DNA of 34,274 nucleotides from Bryobacteraceae bacterium (GCA_023511855.1 JAIMAR010000012.1:1-34274); one strand, 5' to 3'; shown: positions 9,567 through 19,592, numbered from the stretch's first letter. Notes: generated by a model not told the origin, from the letters alone. Made by a program: numbers and translations.

Positions 9567-10456
9567 CCTTGTCGCAGCGGCTGCTCGATCCGCAAATTCT
9601 GGCTGGGATCTCCGGTCTGGAACTGGTGGCGAAGACGGTGGTGGACGGTTTTATCGCGGGGCTGCACCGGTCTCCGGATTTCGGCTTCAGTCAGGAGTTT
9701 GCCGAGTACCGCGCTTACAATGAAGGCGACGATCTGCGGCACGTCGACTGGAACGTGTTCGCCCGCACCGAGCGGTGCTACTTGAAACGCTACCGCGGGG
9801 AGACGAACACACGGCTGAATCTGCTCATTGACGCCAGTGCTTCGATGGGGTACGGCTCGCACAAGCTGCGCAAGATCGATTATGCGCGTTTTCTGGCGGC
9901 GTCGTTGTTTTATATGGCGCACCACCAGCGGGATGCCGCCGGGCTTATCGTCTTCGACGATGAAGTGCGGAATCATCTGGCGCCTTCCAGCCGGCACGGT
10001 CAACTGCTGCGGCTTTTGCACGCCCTGGAGCGGATCGAACTGGGCGAGCGGACCGATTTCGAGAAGCCGTTCATTCACTTTCAGCAGTACCTGTTCCGGC
10101 CCGGCATCGTGGCTGTGATCTCGGACTTTTACGAGAAGCCGGAGAGGATTCTGCGCACGATTGAGCCGCTGCGTTTTCGGGGGAACGAGCTGATTCTGTT
10201 TCATGTGCTGGACCCGATGGAGATCGCGCCTGCGTTCCGTAAGCCGGTGCGGCTGGTGGACATGGAAAGTGAAGAATCGCTGGACGTCTCGCCGGAGTAT
10301 GCGCAGAGCGAATATCGCGCTAAGATTGGAGCACATATTGAAGAACTGAAGTCCGGCGCGGCGCGCTCCGGACTAGAGTATTGCCTGGTGGACACGAGCC
10401 GTCCGCTGGATATGGCGCTGCGGGAGTTTTTGACGCTGCGCGAGGGGAGGATGTAG
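9563..10456 (+). CDS. DUF58 domain-containing VWA protein
   Basis: A 297-residue soluble protein with the DUF58 signature EGDDLRHVDWNVFART at about residues 53-70. It is followed by a VWA-type fold with a complete metal site: D90-x-S92-x-S94, a Thr in ERTDFEK and the Asp of ISDFYEK. DUF58 proteins are the standard cytoplasmic partner of MoxR ATPases. The GTG start overlaps the moxR stop and has GAAAGGA immediately upstream. Only two bases separate it from the next gene. The family and pairing are well established; the molecular task is not. Confidence 0.92.
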
Positions 10457-10458
10457 CG

Positions 10459-12468
10459 ATGGGCTTTGCGGCGCCCTGGTTGCTGGCGGGTTTGGCGGCG
10501 CTCTCGCTGCCCCTGTGGCTACATCTGTTGAAGAGGCACAAGACGCCGCCGGAGCCGTTCAGCTCGCTCATGTTTTTCGAGCAGCGGGAGCAGAGTTCGG
10601 TGCGGCAGCACCGGTTGGACTTTTTGTTATTGCTCAGCCTGCGTTTGTTGTTGCTTGTGCTGCTGGTGCTGGCCTTCGCCGGTCCTTATTGGAAGAGCGG
10701 CGCTCCGCTAACGCGGACCGAGCGCAATCTCACGGTGGTGGCCATCGACAATTCTTTCAGCATGCGGCAGGGGGGGCGGCTGGAGCAGGCCAAGCGGGAG
10801 GCGGCGGCGTTGCTGTCCCGGCTGGGGCCGGAGAGCCAGGGGCAGGTGGTGACGTTTGCGGGGCAGGTGCAGTTGATGGGCGAGCCAACCTCCGATGCGA
10901 ACGCGCTTCGCGCCGCAGTGCAGGCGATCCGGCAGGAAGACACGCGCGGCTCGTTCGGGGACTTGGTGCGCGCGCTGCGCTCGATCGCCCAGTCGGCCCG
11001 GACGGGGTTGAATGTCCACGTATTCAGTGATTTTCAAAAGAGCGCGATGCCGACGGGCTTCGCGGAGCTGAGTCTCCCGCCCGGCGCAGCTTTGACGCTG
11101 CATCCGGTGGCGGAGCGCCGTTTGCCGAACTGGGCGGTGGAGAGCGTGAGTGCGCCGCGGCGGCTGGAGCAGAACCAGAAGGGCCGGGTGCAGGCTGTCG
11201 TAGCGGGCTACGGCACGCCGGAGGCGGAGTTGAAAGTGTCGCTGCTGGTCCGGGGCGCGGCGGTGGAGAGCAGGGCCGTCACAGTTCCGGAATCCGGCCG
11301 CGCTTCGGTGGAGTTCGCCTCACTGGCGGTCCCGCACGGGTGGAGCCGGGCGGAGGTCCGCATCGAGAAGCGGGATGAGTTTCCGGACGACGACCGGTTC
11401 TTGTTTGCGGTGGAGCACTCCGACCCGATGCCGGTGCTGTTCATCCATGAGCCGCGCGACACACGGTCGCCGGTTTATTTCCGCACGGCGCTCGACGCGG
11501 CAACGCAGGCAGCCTTTACCGTGCAGGCGGTGACCCCGATTCAATTGGGCGGCGTGGAGGTGGGGCGGTATGCATTCGTGGTGCTGAGCAATGTCGTCTC
11601 CCTGCCGCCGGACTTCGAGCAAAAGCTGCGGGACTATGTGGAGAAGGGCGGCGCGGCGCTGGTGGCCGTGGGGGCGGCGAGCGCGGTGCGGGGAAAGACG
11701 CCGGCGTTCGGCGTGGCGGTGACCGAGTCGCGGTACGCGGGAAGGGAAGGGGAGCGATTTCAAGCGGCCGAGTGGCTGGATCAGACGCACCCGTCGATTC
11801 GGCGCGCCAACCGCTGGGAGGGCGTGAGGTTTTATCAAGTATTCCGCCTGGAGGCGCCGGAGGCGCGGGTTCTGGCGCGGGTGACCGACCAGACGCCGGT
11901 CTTGATGGAGAAGGTCGAGGGGGACGGGAGGGTCATCCTGTTTGCTTCGACGTTCGACAACCTCGCCAACGATTTTCCTTTGCACGCCTCCTTTGTTCCG
12001 TTCGTTGAACAGACGGCGCGGTATTTGGCGGGCTTGGAGGAATCGGCGGGGGTGGTGACGGCGGGGGCGTATTACGAACTGCGACGCACGGGAGGCAAGG
12101 GGACATCGGTTGAGGTGCTGGATCCGGACGGACGCAGAATGCTCGACCTAACTCAAGCCGCCACGGCGACGGGAGTGACGCTTGCGCAGGAGGGATTCTA
12201 CGAAGTCCGCCGGGCCAGCGGGCGCAACGAACTTTTGGCGGTGAATGCGGATCGGCGCGAGTCGGATTTGGAAATCATTCCGCAGGAGACTCTGGCTCTG
12301 TGGCGGAACACGGGCGAAGGGGATGCTGCGGCCGGGCAGGCTGCCGGCGCGGCGCCCAAACCGTTTGAGTTCGGGTGGCATCTTCTGTTGCTGGCGCTCG
12401 TGGCGGCGCTGGCCGAGTCCATCCTTTCCGGCAGGTATCTCAGTTTGAGGAAGAAGGAGGCGGCATGA
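10459..12468 (+). CDS. BatA-like membrane VWA protein
   Basis: A 669-residue protein beginning with the BatA/aerotolerance-regulator N-terminal module: a short hydrophobic helix, LKRHKTPPEPFSSLMFF, then a second helix (about 53-75). A VWA domain follows with D97-x-S99-x-S101 and the Asp of VFSDFQKS. A GATase-like region lies at about 330-530, including KLRDYVEKGGAALVAVG at about 389-405. A C-terminal transmembrane helix (about 640-660) completes the chain. The reading frame stays open upstream, but ATG 10459, with GAGGGGAGG directly before it, gives the conserved N-terminus. It ends in an ATGA overlap with the DUF4175 gene. The name comes from the Bacteroides aerotolerance operon; a comparable stress role here is not shown. 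Confidence 0.88.
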   Translation: MGFAAPWLLAGLAALSLPLWLHLLKRHKTPPEPFSSLMFFEQREQSSVRQHRLDFLLLLSLRLLLLVLLVLAFAGPYWKSGAPLTRTERNLTVVAIDNSFSMRQGGRLEQAKREAAALLSRLGPESQGQVVTFAGQVQLMGEPTSDANALRAAVQAIRQEDTRGSFGDLVRALRSIAQSARTGLNVHVFSDFQKSAMPTGFAELSLPPGAALTLHPVAERRLPNWAVESVSAPRRLEQNQKGRVQAVVAGYGTPEAELKVSLLVRGAAVESRAVTVPESGRASVEFASLAVPHGWSRAEVRIEKRDEFPDDDRFLFAVEHSDPMPVLFIHEPRDTRSPVYFRTALDAATQAAFTVQAVTPIQLGGVEVGRYAFVVLSNVVSLPPDFEQKLRDYVEKGGAALVAVGAASAVRGKTPAFGVAVTESRYAGREGERFQAAEWLDQTHPSIRRANRWEGVRFYQVFRLEAPEARVLARVTDQTPVLMEKVEGDGRVILFASTFDNLANDFPLHASFVPFVEQTARYLAGLEESAGVVTAGAYYELRRTGGKGTSVEVLDPDGRRMLDLTQAATATGVTLAQEGFYEVRRASGRNELLAVNADRRESDLEIIPQETLALWRNTGEGDAAAGQAAGAAPKPFEFGWHLLLLALVAALAESILSGRYLSLRKKEAA

Positions 12469-15400
12469 GTGCACTGGAATTGCTCAACGCTTACCTGAAA
12501 AGGCTGGAGGCGCGTTACCGCCTGGCGGCCTTAGCACGAGGCTTGGCCATTACGGCCACGTCGGCGCTCGCGGCGACCGTGGTGATTGTTTTGGCGGCCA
12601 ACTGGTTCGCCTTTTCGGAGCGCAGTCTGACCGCCGGCCGGGTGGCGCTGTTTTTGTGCCTGGCTTTTGGACTGGGCTTTGGACTGGCCTTGCCGCTCAC
12701 CCGCCTCAACCGACGCAAAACGGCCCGCGACACCGAATCGCGCGCGCCCGAGTTCCAGCAAAGACTGCTGACTCTGGCGGAGAAGCAAGCCGCCGGGGAG
12801 CCGGAGGCGTTTCTGGAGTTGCTGGCGCAAGACACATTACAGGTGGCGGCCGCCGTCGAGCCGGAGCGTGTGATCAAGCGGCCGCTGGTGATCGGCTTTT
12901 CGTCGGCTGCGCTGGCCGCTCTGGGGGCGCTGCTGTGGCTGATTTTCGGTACGACGGGTTTCATGGGCTATGGCGCACGCCTGCTTTGGGCCGGACCTCC
13001 CCGCGGCGTGGAGCAGCCGGCTTTTTATGACATCCGGGTGACTCCCGGCGATCGCACGATCCGGCGAGGCGGCAGCCAGACGATCACTGCGGAGCTCATC
13101 GGCTTCGAGGCAGCGGCGGTGCGTCTGTTTGCCCGCTACCGGGATTCAGCGCAGTGGGAAGAAGCGCCCATGGTGCAGCGCGAGGGCAGCTCCGCTTACG
13201 AATTCTTGTTCGCGGGGCTTCCTGCGACCGTCGAGTATTACGCCGCGGCGGGGCGCGTCCGCTCCAAGACGTACACCTTGACGGTGGTCGACGTGCCGAA
13301 CGTGAAACGGCTGCGCGTCAACTACCGCTATCCGCAGTGGACCGGCTTGCCCGCCGAGACCGAGGATCCTGCCAGCGGCGATCTGCGCGCGGTGGAGGGG
13401 ACCGAGGTCGAAATAGCGGTGGAAACGGACCGGCCGCTGACGAGCGGCCAGATTCTGTTAGACGATGGGAGCCGGGTCGAGCTGAAAAGCTCTAATGGCA
13501 ACTGGCAGACGGCGCGCTTGAAGATCGAGCGTGACGGGGTGTATCACATCGCGGCCATCGACCGGGGCGAGGCGGTGCGGCTCACCGACGACTTCTTCAT
13601 CGACGTGCAGAAGGACAACCCGCCGCTGGTGCAGATCCGGCGTCCCGGGCGGGATGCGCGGGTGCTGCCCATCGAGGAGGTGCCGATTGAGGTCGAGGCG
13701 GCCGATGATTTTGGGCTGCGGGAATTCAACCTGCATTATTCGGTGAACGGCGGGCCGGAGAAGGTCGTGCCCATGCTGAAGGGAGGTGGGGCTCGCGAGT
13801 CGGATGGAGAGGTTTTGCTGGCGCTCGAGGAGTACAAGCTGGTGCCCGGCGATGTGGTGGCGTTCTATGCTTCGGCACGGGACGCCCGCTCGACGACGCG
13901 CTCGGACATGTTCTTCATCGAGGCCCAGCCGTACGAACGCGAGTATACGCAGTCTCAACAGATGGGCGGAGGCATGGAAGGCATGGAGGGCGGTGGGCAG
14001 CAGCAGCGCCCGGGCCAGATCTCGCAACGGCAGAAGGAGATTCTGGCCGCGACCTGGAATCAGCTCCGGGACAGGTCGTCGGACAAGAAGGCTATCGCCG
14101 AGAACGCTCAGTTCCTATACGGGATGCAGAGCAAGCTGAAGGAGCAGGCGCAGTCGATGGCGACCCGCATGAGCCGGCGGGAGCTGTCGGAGCAGAACGA
14201 GGAATTTCAGGGGTTCGCCAAGGACATGGAGGAAGCCGCCAAGGCGATGGGCGAAGCGGCCGAGCATTTGAAGGACGCGCGCTGGCAGCAGGCGATTGCG
14301 CCTGAGCAGAAGGCCTTGCAACACCTGCTGCGGGCCGAGGCGACCTTCCGGCAGATCCAGGTGGCGTTCAGCAACCGCGGCGGACAGCGCGGCGGAGGGC
14401 AGGGCGGAGGTAACCAAGCCCGAGATCTCGAGAACCTGTTCGACCTAGAGCTGGACACCGAGAAGAACCAATATGAGACGGGCCAGCAGGCCTCGACCGG
14501 CAGCCAGCGCGACCGGGAGATTGACGAAGCCTTGCAGCGGCTGGAGCAGCTCGCCCGGCGGCAACAGGAGCTTGCCGCGCAAGCGCGGCAGCCGCAGCAG
14601 ACTCTTCAACAACGATGGCAGCAGGAGTTGTTGCGCCGGGAGGCAGAACAGTTGCAGCGCCAGATGGAGCAGCTCAGCCGCTCCGGCGGACAACCCGGAC
14701 GGGGTCAGGGGCAAGGCGACGCGCGGCTCCAGCAAGCTCTGGAACGGCTTTCGCAGGCCACGGAAGATATGAGGCGGGCCAGTAACGCCCAGAGCGGCGG
14801 ACAACCGCAAAGCCAAGCCGATTCACGGCGCGCGGCCGAGCGGCTGCGGGAAGCTCAGGATCTTCTGCGCGGAATGCGCACGCAGCAGGCCGGCCAGCAG
14901 GTGAGCGACTTGGCCCGCAGAGCGGATGAGTTGGCGTCGGCCCAGCAGGACTACCAGCAGCGCCTGCGCCAGTTGTTCCGCGAGCAGACGCTTCCCGACG
15001 GGCGGATCAGTCCCGAAGGGGTCACGCGCGAGCAGGTCCAGAAATCGCAGCAGATGGCGGCCGAGCGAGAGCGGATGCAGCAGGAGCTCGCCCGGCTGGC
15101 GCAGGATATGCAGCAGGCGTCGCGTGAGCTGGCCGGCTCGCAGCGGGGCGCGTCGTCGAAGATCCGCAGCGCTCTGGGGAATTTGCAGCAGAACGAGATC
15201 GAAGAGCGCATGCGCTACAACGCCGAGCTGCTTCGGCGGGGTTACGGCCCGTATGTGATCCCCAGGGAGATCCCGGTGACCCAGGGGCTCAACGCTTTGC
15301 GGGATCAGCTCCGGGAGGCGCAGGCGGCGGTTTCCGGCGACCCCAACCGCGGCGGCCAGGAGAATACCCAGCAAGCTCTGGCGCAGCTTGAGCGGCTCCG

Positions 15401-16148
15401 CAACCAGCTCCGCGGCTTGACCGGGGAAGGACGACAACAGCAAGGGCAGCGTGGGGCCGGGAACAACCAGAACGCGCAACGCGGCGACAATCAGCAAGGG
15501 CAAGGCGGCGCCGGTCAGCAGCAGGCTGGCCAAAGGGGCCAGAATCAGCAGCCTGGACAAGGTCGTGGTCAAGGGCAGGGCCAGGGCGGCGGACAGTCCG
15601 GTCAGCGCGGGGACGGGAGTCAGCCGCAGCAGGCGGGCGGGCAGAGAGGAGGGAATCCCCAAGGGGACCGCGGCGCCGAAGGGCCGCTCTTCCGCGACGG
15701 CGAATGGCAATTCGGCCGCCAGGGCGCCGGTGACCAAGGCTGGCGGCGCGCGGCCATCAACCGCGGGGATTACGAGCCTGGACCGTTCTCGAGCAACCCC
15801 CGGATCCTGGATCCTGCCGAAGCCGAGCGGATCTACCGCGAGAGCATGCGCACGCTGACGGAGCTTCGCCAATCGCTGGGCGCGAACCCGGAGGCCTCCG
15901 AGGAGATCCAGCAGCTCCTCCGCGAGATGTCAAGGCTGGACCTGTCGCGTCTGGCCGAAAATCCGGTTGTGCTCGATCGCATCAAGTCGGTCATCTTGCC
16001 GAACCTGGAGCAACTGGAGCTGCGGCTGCGGCGGGAGGCAGAGGATAAAGAGGGCGGCCAGATCCGGAACGCCGGCGGAGAGACTATTCCACCCGGCTAC
16101 ACGGATGCCGTGGCTGAATACTTCCGGCGTCTGGGGCAGGCGAAGTAA
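12465..16148 (+). CDS. DUF4175 family giant membrane protein
   Basis: A 1227-residue protein with three N-terminal hydrophobic segments (about 25-45, 57-77 and 140-162) and a beta-rich part (about 185-490) with Ig-like features. A very long Gln/Arg/Glu-rich helical region (about 520-980) is likely coiled coil. It is followed by a Gln/Gly/Arg low-complexity stretch (about 985-1075) and a conserved-looking end (PPGYTDAVAEYFRRLG). This organisation matches DUF4175 proteins known from MoxR/DUF4159 clusters. The start is set by the ATGA overlap. It is the last gene of the operon. The coiled coil could span the periplasm or hold the VWA proteins together; this is inferred from shape only. A 77-base convergent gap follows, with no clear terminator. 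Confidence 0.85.
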   Translation: MSALELLNAYLKRLEARYRLAALARGLAITATSALAATVVIVLAANWFAFSERSLTAGRVALFLCLAFGLGFGLALPLTRLNRRKTARDTESRAPEFQQRLLTLAEKQAAGEPEAFLELLAQDTLQVAAAVEPERVIKRPLVIGFSSAALAALGALLWLIFGTTGFMGYGARLLWAGPPRGVEQPAFYDIRVTPGDRTIRRGGSQTITAELIGFEAAAVRLFARYRDSAQWEEAPMVQREGSSAYEFLFAGLPATVEYYAAAGRVRSKTYTLTVVDVPNVKRLRVNYRYPQWTGLPAETEDPASGDLRAVEGTEVEIAVETDRPLTSGQILLDDGSRVELKSSNGNWQTARLKIERDGVYHIAAIDRGEAVRLTDDFFIDVQKDNPPLVQIRRPGRDARVLPIEEVPIEVEAADDFGLREFNLHYSVNGGPEKVVPMLKGGGARESDGEVLLALEEYKLVPGDVVAFYASARDARSTTRSDMFFIEAQPYEREYTQSQQMGGGMEGMEGGGQQQRPGQISQRQKEILAATWNQLRDRSSDKKAIAENAQFLYGMQSKLKEQAQSMATRMSRRELSEQNEEFQGFAKDMEEAAKAMGEAAEHLKDARWQQAIAPEQKALQHLLRAEATFRQIQVAFSNRGGQRGGGQGGGNQARDLENLFDLELDTEKNQYETGQQASTGSQRDREIDEALQRLEQLARRQQELAAQARQPQQTLQQRWQQELLRREAEQLQRQMEQLSRSGGQPGRGQGQGDARLQQALERLSQATEDMRRASNAQSGGQPQSQADSRRAAERLREAQDLLRGMRTQQAGQQVSDLARRADELASAQQDYQQRLRQLFREQTLPDGRISPEGVTREQVQKSQQMAAERERMQQELARLAQDMQQASRELAGSQRGASSKIRSALGNLQQNEIEERMRYNAELLRRGYGPYVIPREIPVTQGLNALRDQLREAQAAVSGDPNRGGQENTQQALAQLERLRNQLRGLTGEGRQQQGQRGAGNNQNAQRGDNQQGQGGAGQQQAGQRGQNQQPGQGRGQGQGQGGGQSGQRGDGSQPQQAGGQRGGNPQGDRGAEGPLFRDGEWQFGRQGAGDQGWRRAAINRGDYEPGPFSSNPRILDPAEAERIYRESMRTLTELRQSLGANPEASEEIQQLLREMSRLDLSRLAENPVVLDRIKSVILPNLEQLELRLRREAEDKEGGQIRNAGGETIPPGYTDAVAEYFRRLGQAK

Positions 16149-16225
16149 AGGGCGGTTGGGCGAGGCAGTGAGTGGCTGTAGTTGGGAGTGCGGCCCGGAT
16201 AGAGGTTCGGCGCCGCGGGGCGCGG

Positions 16226-18775
16226 TCAGTCGGCGGCGACGGCGAGCGGAACCGGCGCTGAGAGGCGTTCGCTGGCTGCCACGATTAAGGGGACCGAAGA
16301 CCCAGCCGGCACATTGGGGGCCACCACAACCCAGAGCGCTCGTACATCCCCATCCCGGCTCACCGGGTACGACCAAATTGAGGAGTGAGCTACGCCCCCG
16401 ATGAGAATCTCGACTCCCTCGATCTCCGTCTCACCCAGACCTTCAGCGTAGATCACCAGGAAGTCGCCCCGCCGCGCTTCGGCCCGCTGCGGGATCAGCG
16501 AGCCCGAAGTGGTCGTGACCGCGCGGACGACCGGGGGCGGGGGATCCAACGCCACGAGGACTGGAGGCAAAGGTTGACCCCGCACCGTAACGTTCAAGAG
16601 CGCGGGCCCAACGGACACTCCGGCAGGAAGCTTCAGATGGACCCGTTCGCCGCTCACGCTCAGCACCGTTGCGGGAGCCCCGCCCACCGCGATGGATATC
16701 TCAGCCGGCTCCACGCCGGGCAAGTTTGGAATGCTCAGCCAGGCTTCGCCGCCAGGGTAAACGCTCCGGCGTCCCGTGTCCGGGTTGACCAGGTTCGGTT
16801 CCGCCGAGAGCGTGCCTTGTGCGGCCGGAAGGATCTGCAAAGAGCCGCCGACTGGATCGGCACGCAGCCCGTTGACCACCGAAAAGCTGACAGCCCCGGA
16901 AGGGGCCTGCGCGGAGACGCGAACGTTGGCCAGCAAACGGTTTGGCGCCGCCACCCACAAACGCCGAACCGTCACGTTGGGGGTGGACGGAACCAACTCT
17001 GTCCATCCGGCACGGAAGGCTGCGCCCGGATCGGCTGTAATTTCGACCATGGCATCCGTGCCGGCGATGAGCGGCGCCGATGAAGCTAACCGCAGGCTGT
17101 AGCCGGGCATTTCCGGATACTCGAACACGGGAGGCGCCAGGGCATCCAGAAACAGCGAGGTCTGGCCACTGCCATCGAGCGCCACCACCACGGCCCGGTG
17201 GCCGGAAGGCGCAGGCGGAACCAGCACGGTCAGCGAACCGGTTTCCCAGTCGAAGCCAGCAGAAGGGGCAGGCACACCGTCGAACAGGATCCTCGTCGAA
17301 GGCAGCAGGTTGGAGCCTCGCACGATCGCCAGAAGCCGCCCTTCCACGTCCCGGGATGCCTCTACAGAGGCGATCGACGGCGGCTGGCTGTCGGTGACGT
17401 GAACGCCGGAGGGCAGTACGTACAAGTCATCCTGAAAGCGAAACACCAGGTGACGCGCCCCCGGGCCGCTGAGCAAGTGGTGGGACAAGTAGAGTTGCAA
17501 ATAAGAAAAACTATCCGGCCCGAACGGCTGATAGACCTTGGTCTTCTGCGGCAGGATGAGGCTAGCCCCGCCCACCGTCGCGACACTCAACCCAGGGGCC
17601 ATTTCACTGCCAGCGGTCAGTTGAGGTCCCCACGCCAGGAAGTAATCCCGTCTACTGCTCCGGTTCACATAAGCAGGCTGTAGACAGTAAGCCCCAGGGC
17701 ACCCGTAGGTGGCGACGCTATAGTTCTTGTACGCCGGCCGCAAGTTGACCTCAACGTCGATGCCCTCTGCAACGTTGCCGGCAGTCACGTACACATAAGT
17801 CGCCGCATCGGTGGAACGCGCGTTGGGATAGAACACCCCCTCGAACGGCGGCCCGGCAGGAACCGGATTGCCACCCGGGTCAGCAGGAAGCACAACGTCT
17901 CCCGGACCCAGAACTTGATTCACAGCCGGAGGCAGAGGATGAACATAGAGGTAGTACAGCCCGGGCGGCAAGCCGGCAATCTCGTAAGTTCCATCGGGGG
18001 CGGTCAAGGTGCTGACCGCATCGCCGGATGGGGGAAGCGCCATCACCGAAGCCAGGTGCACGCCGGCGCCTCCGGCGGTGATCCGGCCGCGGATCTTGGC
18101 GGTGCGTGTTTCGTAAGCCGGGGCAGGGTAGAGCAGGGAAAGGCCTGCGATGTCGTCCGCTCCCAGCGGCTTGGCGCGCGTGGTGGTCCGCGTCGCCGCG
18201 GTAGTCATTGCAGAAGAGGTGGAGGTGTGCTGGAGGCCAAGCGCGTGGCCGAATTCATGAACCACCGTAAGGAAGAACTCGTCGCTGTGAATGCTCCACT
18301 GCCGCAGATCGGCCGGCAGTTCGATCAGCGAAGTCTGGATAGGAAAGAAACGGTCTTCGCCACGCTGGACCACGGTGTCCAGCGTGACAGGACCGCCGCG
18401 CGCGAGCACCCCTTCCAGCTCTGCGAACTGGATGTAGATCCCTGTGGGCCAGGCACCCGCCGGTGCGTCAATGATGCCGCCGAAGCGGAGCCGAAGGCGG
18501 CTGGTCCTGACCGTGTTCCAGACTTCTGCCGCCTGGCGGATCTGCGCCACGAGGGACTCTGGCTTCTGAGCCGAGTTCAGAGTGGGAAGCGGACGGACAA
18601 TGTAGTACGGGACAATGGCGTCCGGCAGAGCTTCCAGGTCGAACTTGGCGGGAGCAGGTTGATAAGGGGGCGAATCATTTAGGTAGCGGAGGAACGGATA
18701 GTGCGCCCAGGCGTTCACCGCCAAGCAGAGCGCGAGCCCCGCCAACAGCCAACCGCCGAGCCACCGCCGTGTCAC
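16226..18775 (-). CDS. Secreted matrixin-family metalloprotease with Ig-like domains
   Basis: A 849-residue exported protein: signal peptide about 1-24 (ending AWA), then a matrixin (M10-like) catalytic domain with zinc site H173-E-F-G-H177-A-L-G-L-Q-H183 and a Met-turn at M190 in SSAM. A carboxypeptidase-regulatory-like Ig domain (about 222-285) follows, then IPT/TIG-like beta domains (about 440-530). The C-terminal part (about 740-849) contains RRGDFLVIYAEGLGE, resembling the acidobacterial TIGR03437 module. The GTG start overlaps the upstream stop in GTGA, so the two genes are coupled. It probably degrades extracellular protein or peptide. The metzincin motif is complete, so activity is expected; the beta domains may be for adhesion or substrate presentation. 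Confidence 0.88.
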   Translation of the reverse strand: MTRRWLGGWLLAGLALCLAVNAWAHYPFLRYLNDSPPYQPAPAKFDLEALPDAIVPYYIVRPLPTLNSAQKPESLVAQIRQAAEVWNTVRTSRLRLRFGGIIDAPAGAWPTGIYIQFAELEGVLARGGPVTLDTVVQRGEDRFFPIQTSLIELPADLRQWSIHSDEFFLTVVHEFGHALGLQHTSTSSAMTTAATRTTTRAKPLGADDIAGLSLLYPAPAYETRTAKIRGRITAGGAGVHLASVMALPPSGDAVSTLTAPDGTYEIAGLPPGLYYLYVHPLPPAVNQVLGPGDVVLPADPGGNPVPAGPPFEGVFYPNARSTDAATYVYVTAGNVAEGIDVEVNLRPAYKNYSVATYGCPGAYCLQPAYVNRSSRRDYFLAWGPQLTAGSEMAPGLSVATVGGASLILPQKTKVYQPFGPDSFSYLQLYLSHHLLSGPGARHLVFRFQDDLYVLPSGVHVTDSQPPSIASVEASRDVEGRLLAIVRGSNLLPSTRILFDGVPAPSAGFDWETGSLTVLVPPAPSGHRAVVVALDGSGQTSLFLDALAPPVFEYPEMPGYSLRLASSAPLIAGTDAMVEITADPGAAFRAGWTELVPSTPNVTVRRLWVAAPNRLLANVRVSAQAPSGAVSFSVVNGLRADPVGGSLQILPAAQGTLSAEPNLVNPDTGRRSVYPGGEAWLSIPNLPGVEPAEISIAVGGAPATVLSVSGERVHLKLPAGVSVGPALLNVTVRGQPLPPVLVALDPPPPVVRAVTTTSGSLIPQRAEARRGDFLVIYAEGLGETEIEGVEILIGGVAHSSIWSYPVSRDGDVRALWVVVAPNVPAGSSVPLIVAASERLSAPVPLAVAAD

Positions 18776-19317
18776 TGGGTTCCCCTCCTCGGCGGTGCAT
18801 CGGCCCGCGAACGGCTGCGCAGTTCAGCCAAACGCAAGCGCAGCGGGCGATCGGTAACCAGCCGCCCGGTGGGACGCTCCAGGGCCGCTTCGGCAGGCAC
18901 CGCCTGCACGGCCTGCTCCTGACCTGCTTCGTCCCGTTGCAGGACAAAGAGGCCTTGTGACAAGCCTAGGATTTGAGTCTCCCCGCTGGGACCGGTCCAT
19001 AAAAAGAGCACGTACTCGCTGCCCTCGCTGAGCGCCGGTGCGCCGGGAACAGTCTGCCGCCGTCCTGAGGCGACACCACCCGGGAGGATGACCTCCCATT
19101 GTTCCGCTTCTGGGCCTTTCCATTGTTCCAAGACCTGCACGACACAACGGGTGCTGACTCCCGGGCCTCGGAGAAATCCTTCGCAGTTAACGACTCTCCC
19201 GCGCACGATGGCGGTCGCGCGTGAAATCAGGTCCTCTAGGGAGAGGTAGTCCAATGTAGTCGCTGGCGCGCAGATGGCCGCCCACAGCATCAAGATGGGC
19301 AATCGGAGCTGCTTCAT
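18772..19317 (-). CDS. Small secreted protein of unknown function
   Basis: A 181-residue protein with a signal peptide (about 1-20, cleavage near CAPAT) and a predicted beta-rich body: LISRATAIVRGRVVNCEGF, then VVQVLEQWKG, VILPGG and GSEYVLFLWTG. C45 and C58 could form a disulfide. The C-terminus is Arg-rich. It is co-transcribed with, and overlaps by four bases, the matrixin gene. An accessory, inhibitor or substrate-binding role for that protease is plausible but is only inferred from coupling. I do not recognise a named family. The ATG start is good, though no clear Shine-Dalgarno is seen. Confidence 0.7.
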   Translation of the reverse strand: MKQLRLPILMLWAAICAPATTLDYLSLEDLISRATAIVRGRVVNCEGFLRGPGVSTRCVVQVLEQWKGPEAEQWEVILPGGVASGRRQTVPGAPALSEGSEYVLFLWTGPSGETQILGLSQGLFVLQRDEAGQEQAVQAVPAEAALERPTGRLVTDRPLRLRLAELRSRSRADAPPRRGTQ

Positions 19318-19339
19318 AGGACTACCAAACCAACTACAA

Positions 19340-19355
19340 GCATGACGTATGCCAA
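19340..19355 (-). promoter_or_regulatory. Sigma-54-like -24/-12 promoter element
   Basis: Read on the minus strand, TTGGCATACGTCATGC has GG at 19353-19352 and GC at 19341-19340, with exactly ten bases between them as sigma-54 requires. The TGGCA of the -24 box is intact and the -12 box reads ATGCT instead of TTGCW. Transcription would start about 11 bases before the ATG at 19317, leaving a very short leader. The surrounding 19318-19400 is AT-rich unlike its neighbourhood. Chance cannot be excluded. Confidence 0.35.
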
Positions 19356-19592
19356 TCTATTGCATTGATATAAAAAAGGATAATAGGACGGGCGGCACTC
19401 CGGCGGTGTCTGGATGACACGGGGTTGTGGCCCTAGGACACGCGCAGGTACGGCGGACCCGGACCAGGGCACGCCAAGCCTGTCCGAGCGGATTCCACCG
19501 CGGCGGCGGCCGCGGCCAGCGTCTGGCGGCCATCCGCCCCTAGAGAACTGGCGATTGGGTGGACAAGTGCGCGGTGGGCGAAGGGCGCCCGA

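Noticed and set aside
14823-15872. 349-codon Leu/Ala/Pro-rich open frame on the minus strand
   Set aside because: Produced by antisense of Gln/Gly/Arg codons in the DUF4175 gene; not a membrane protein.
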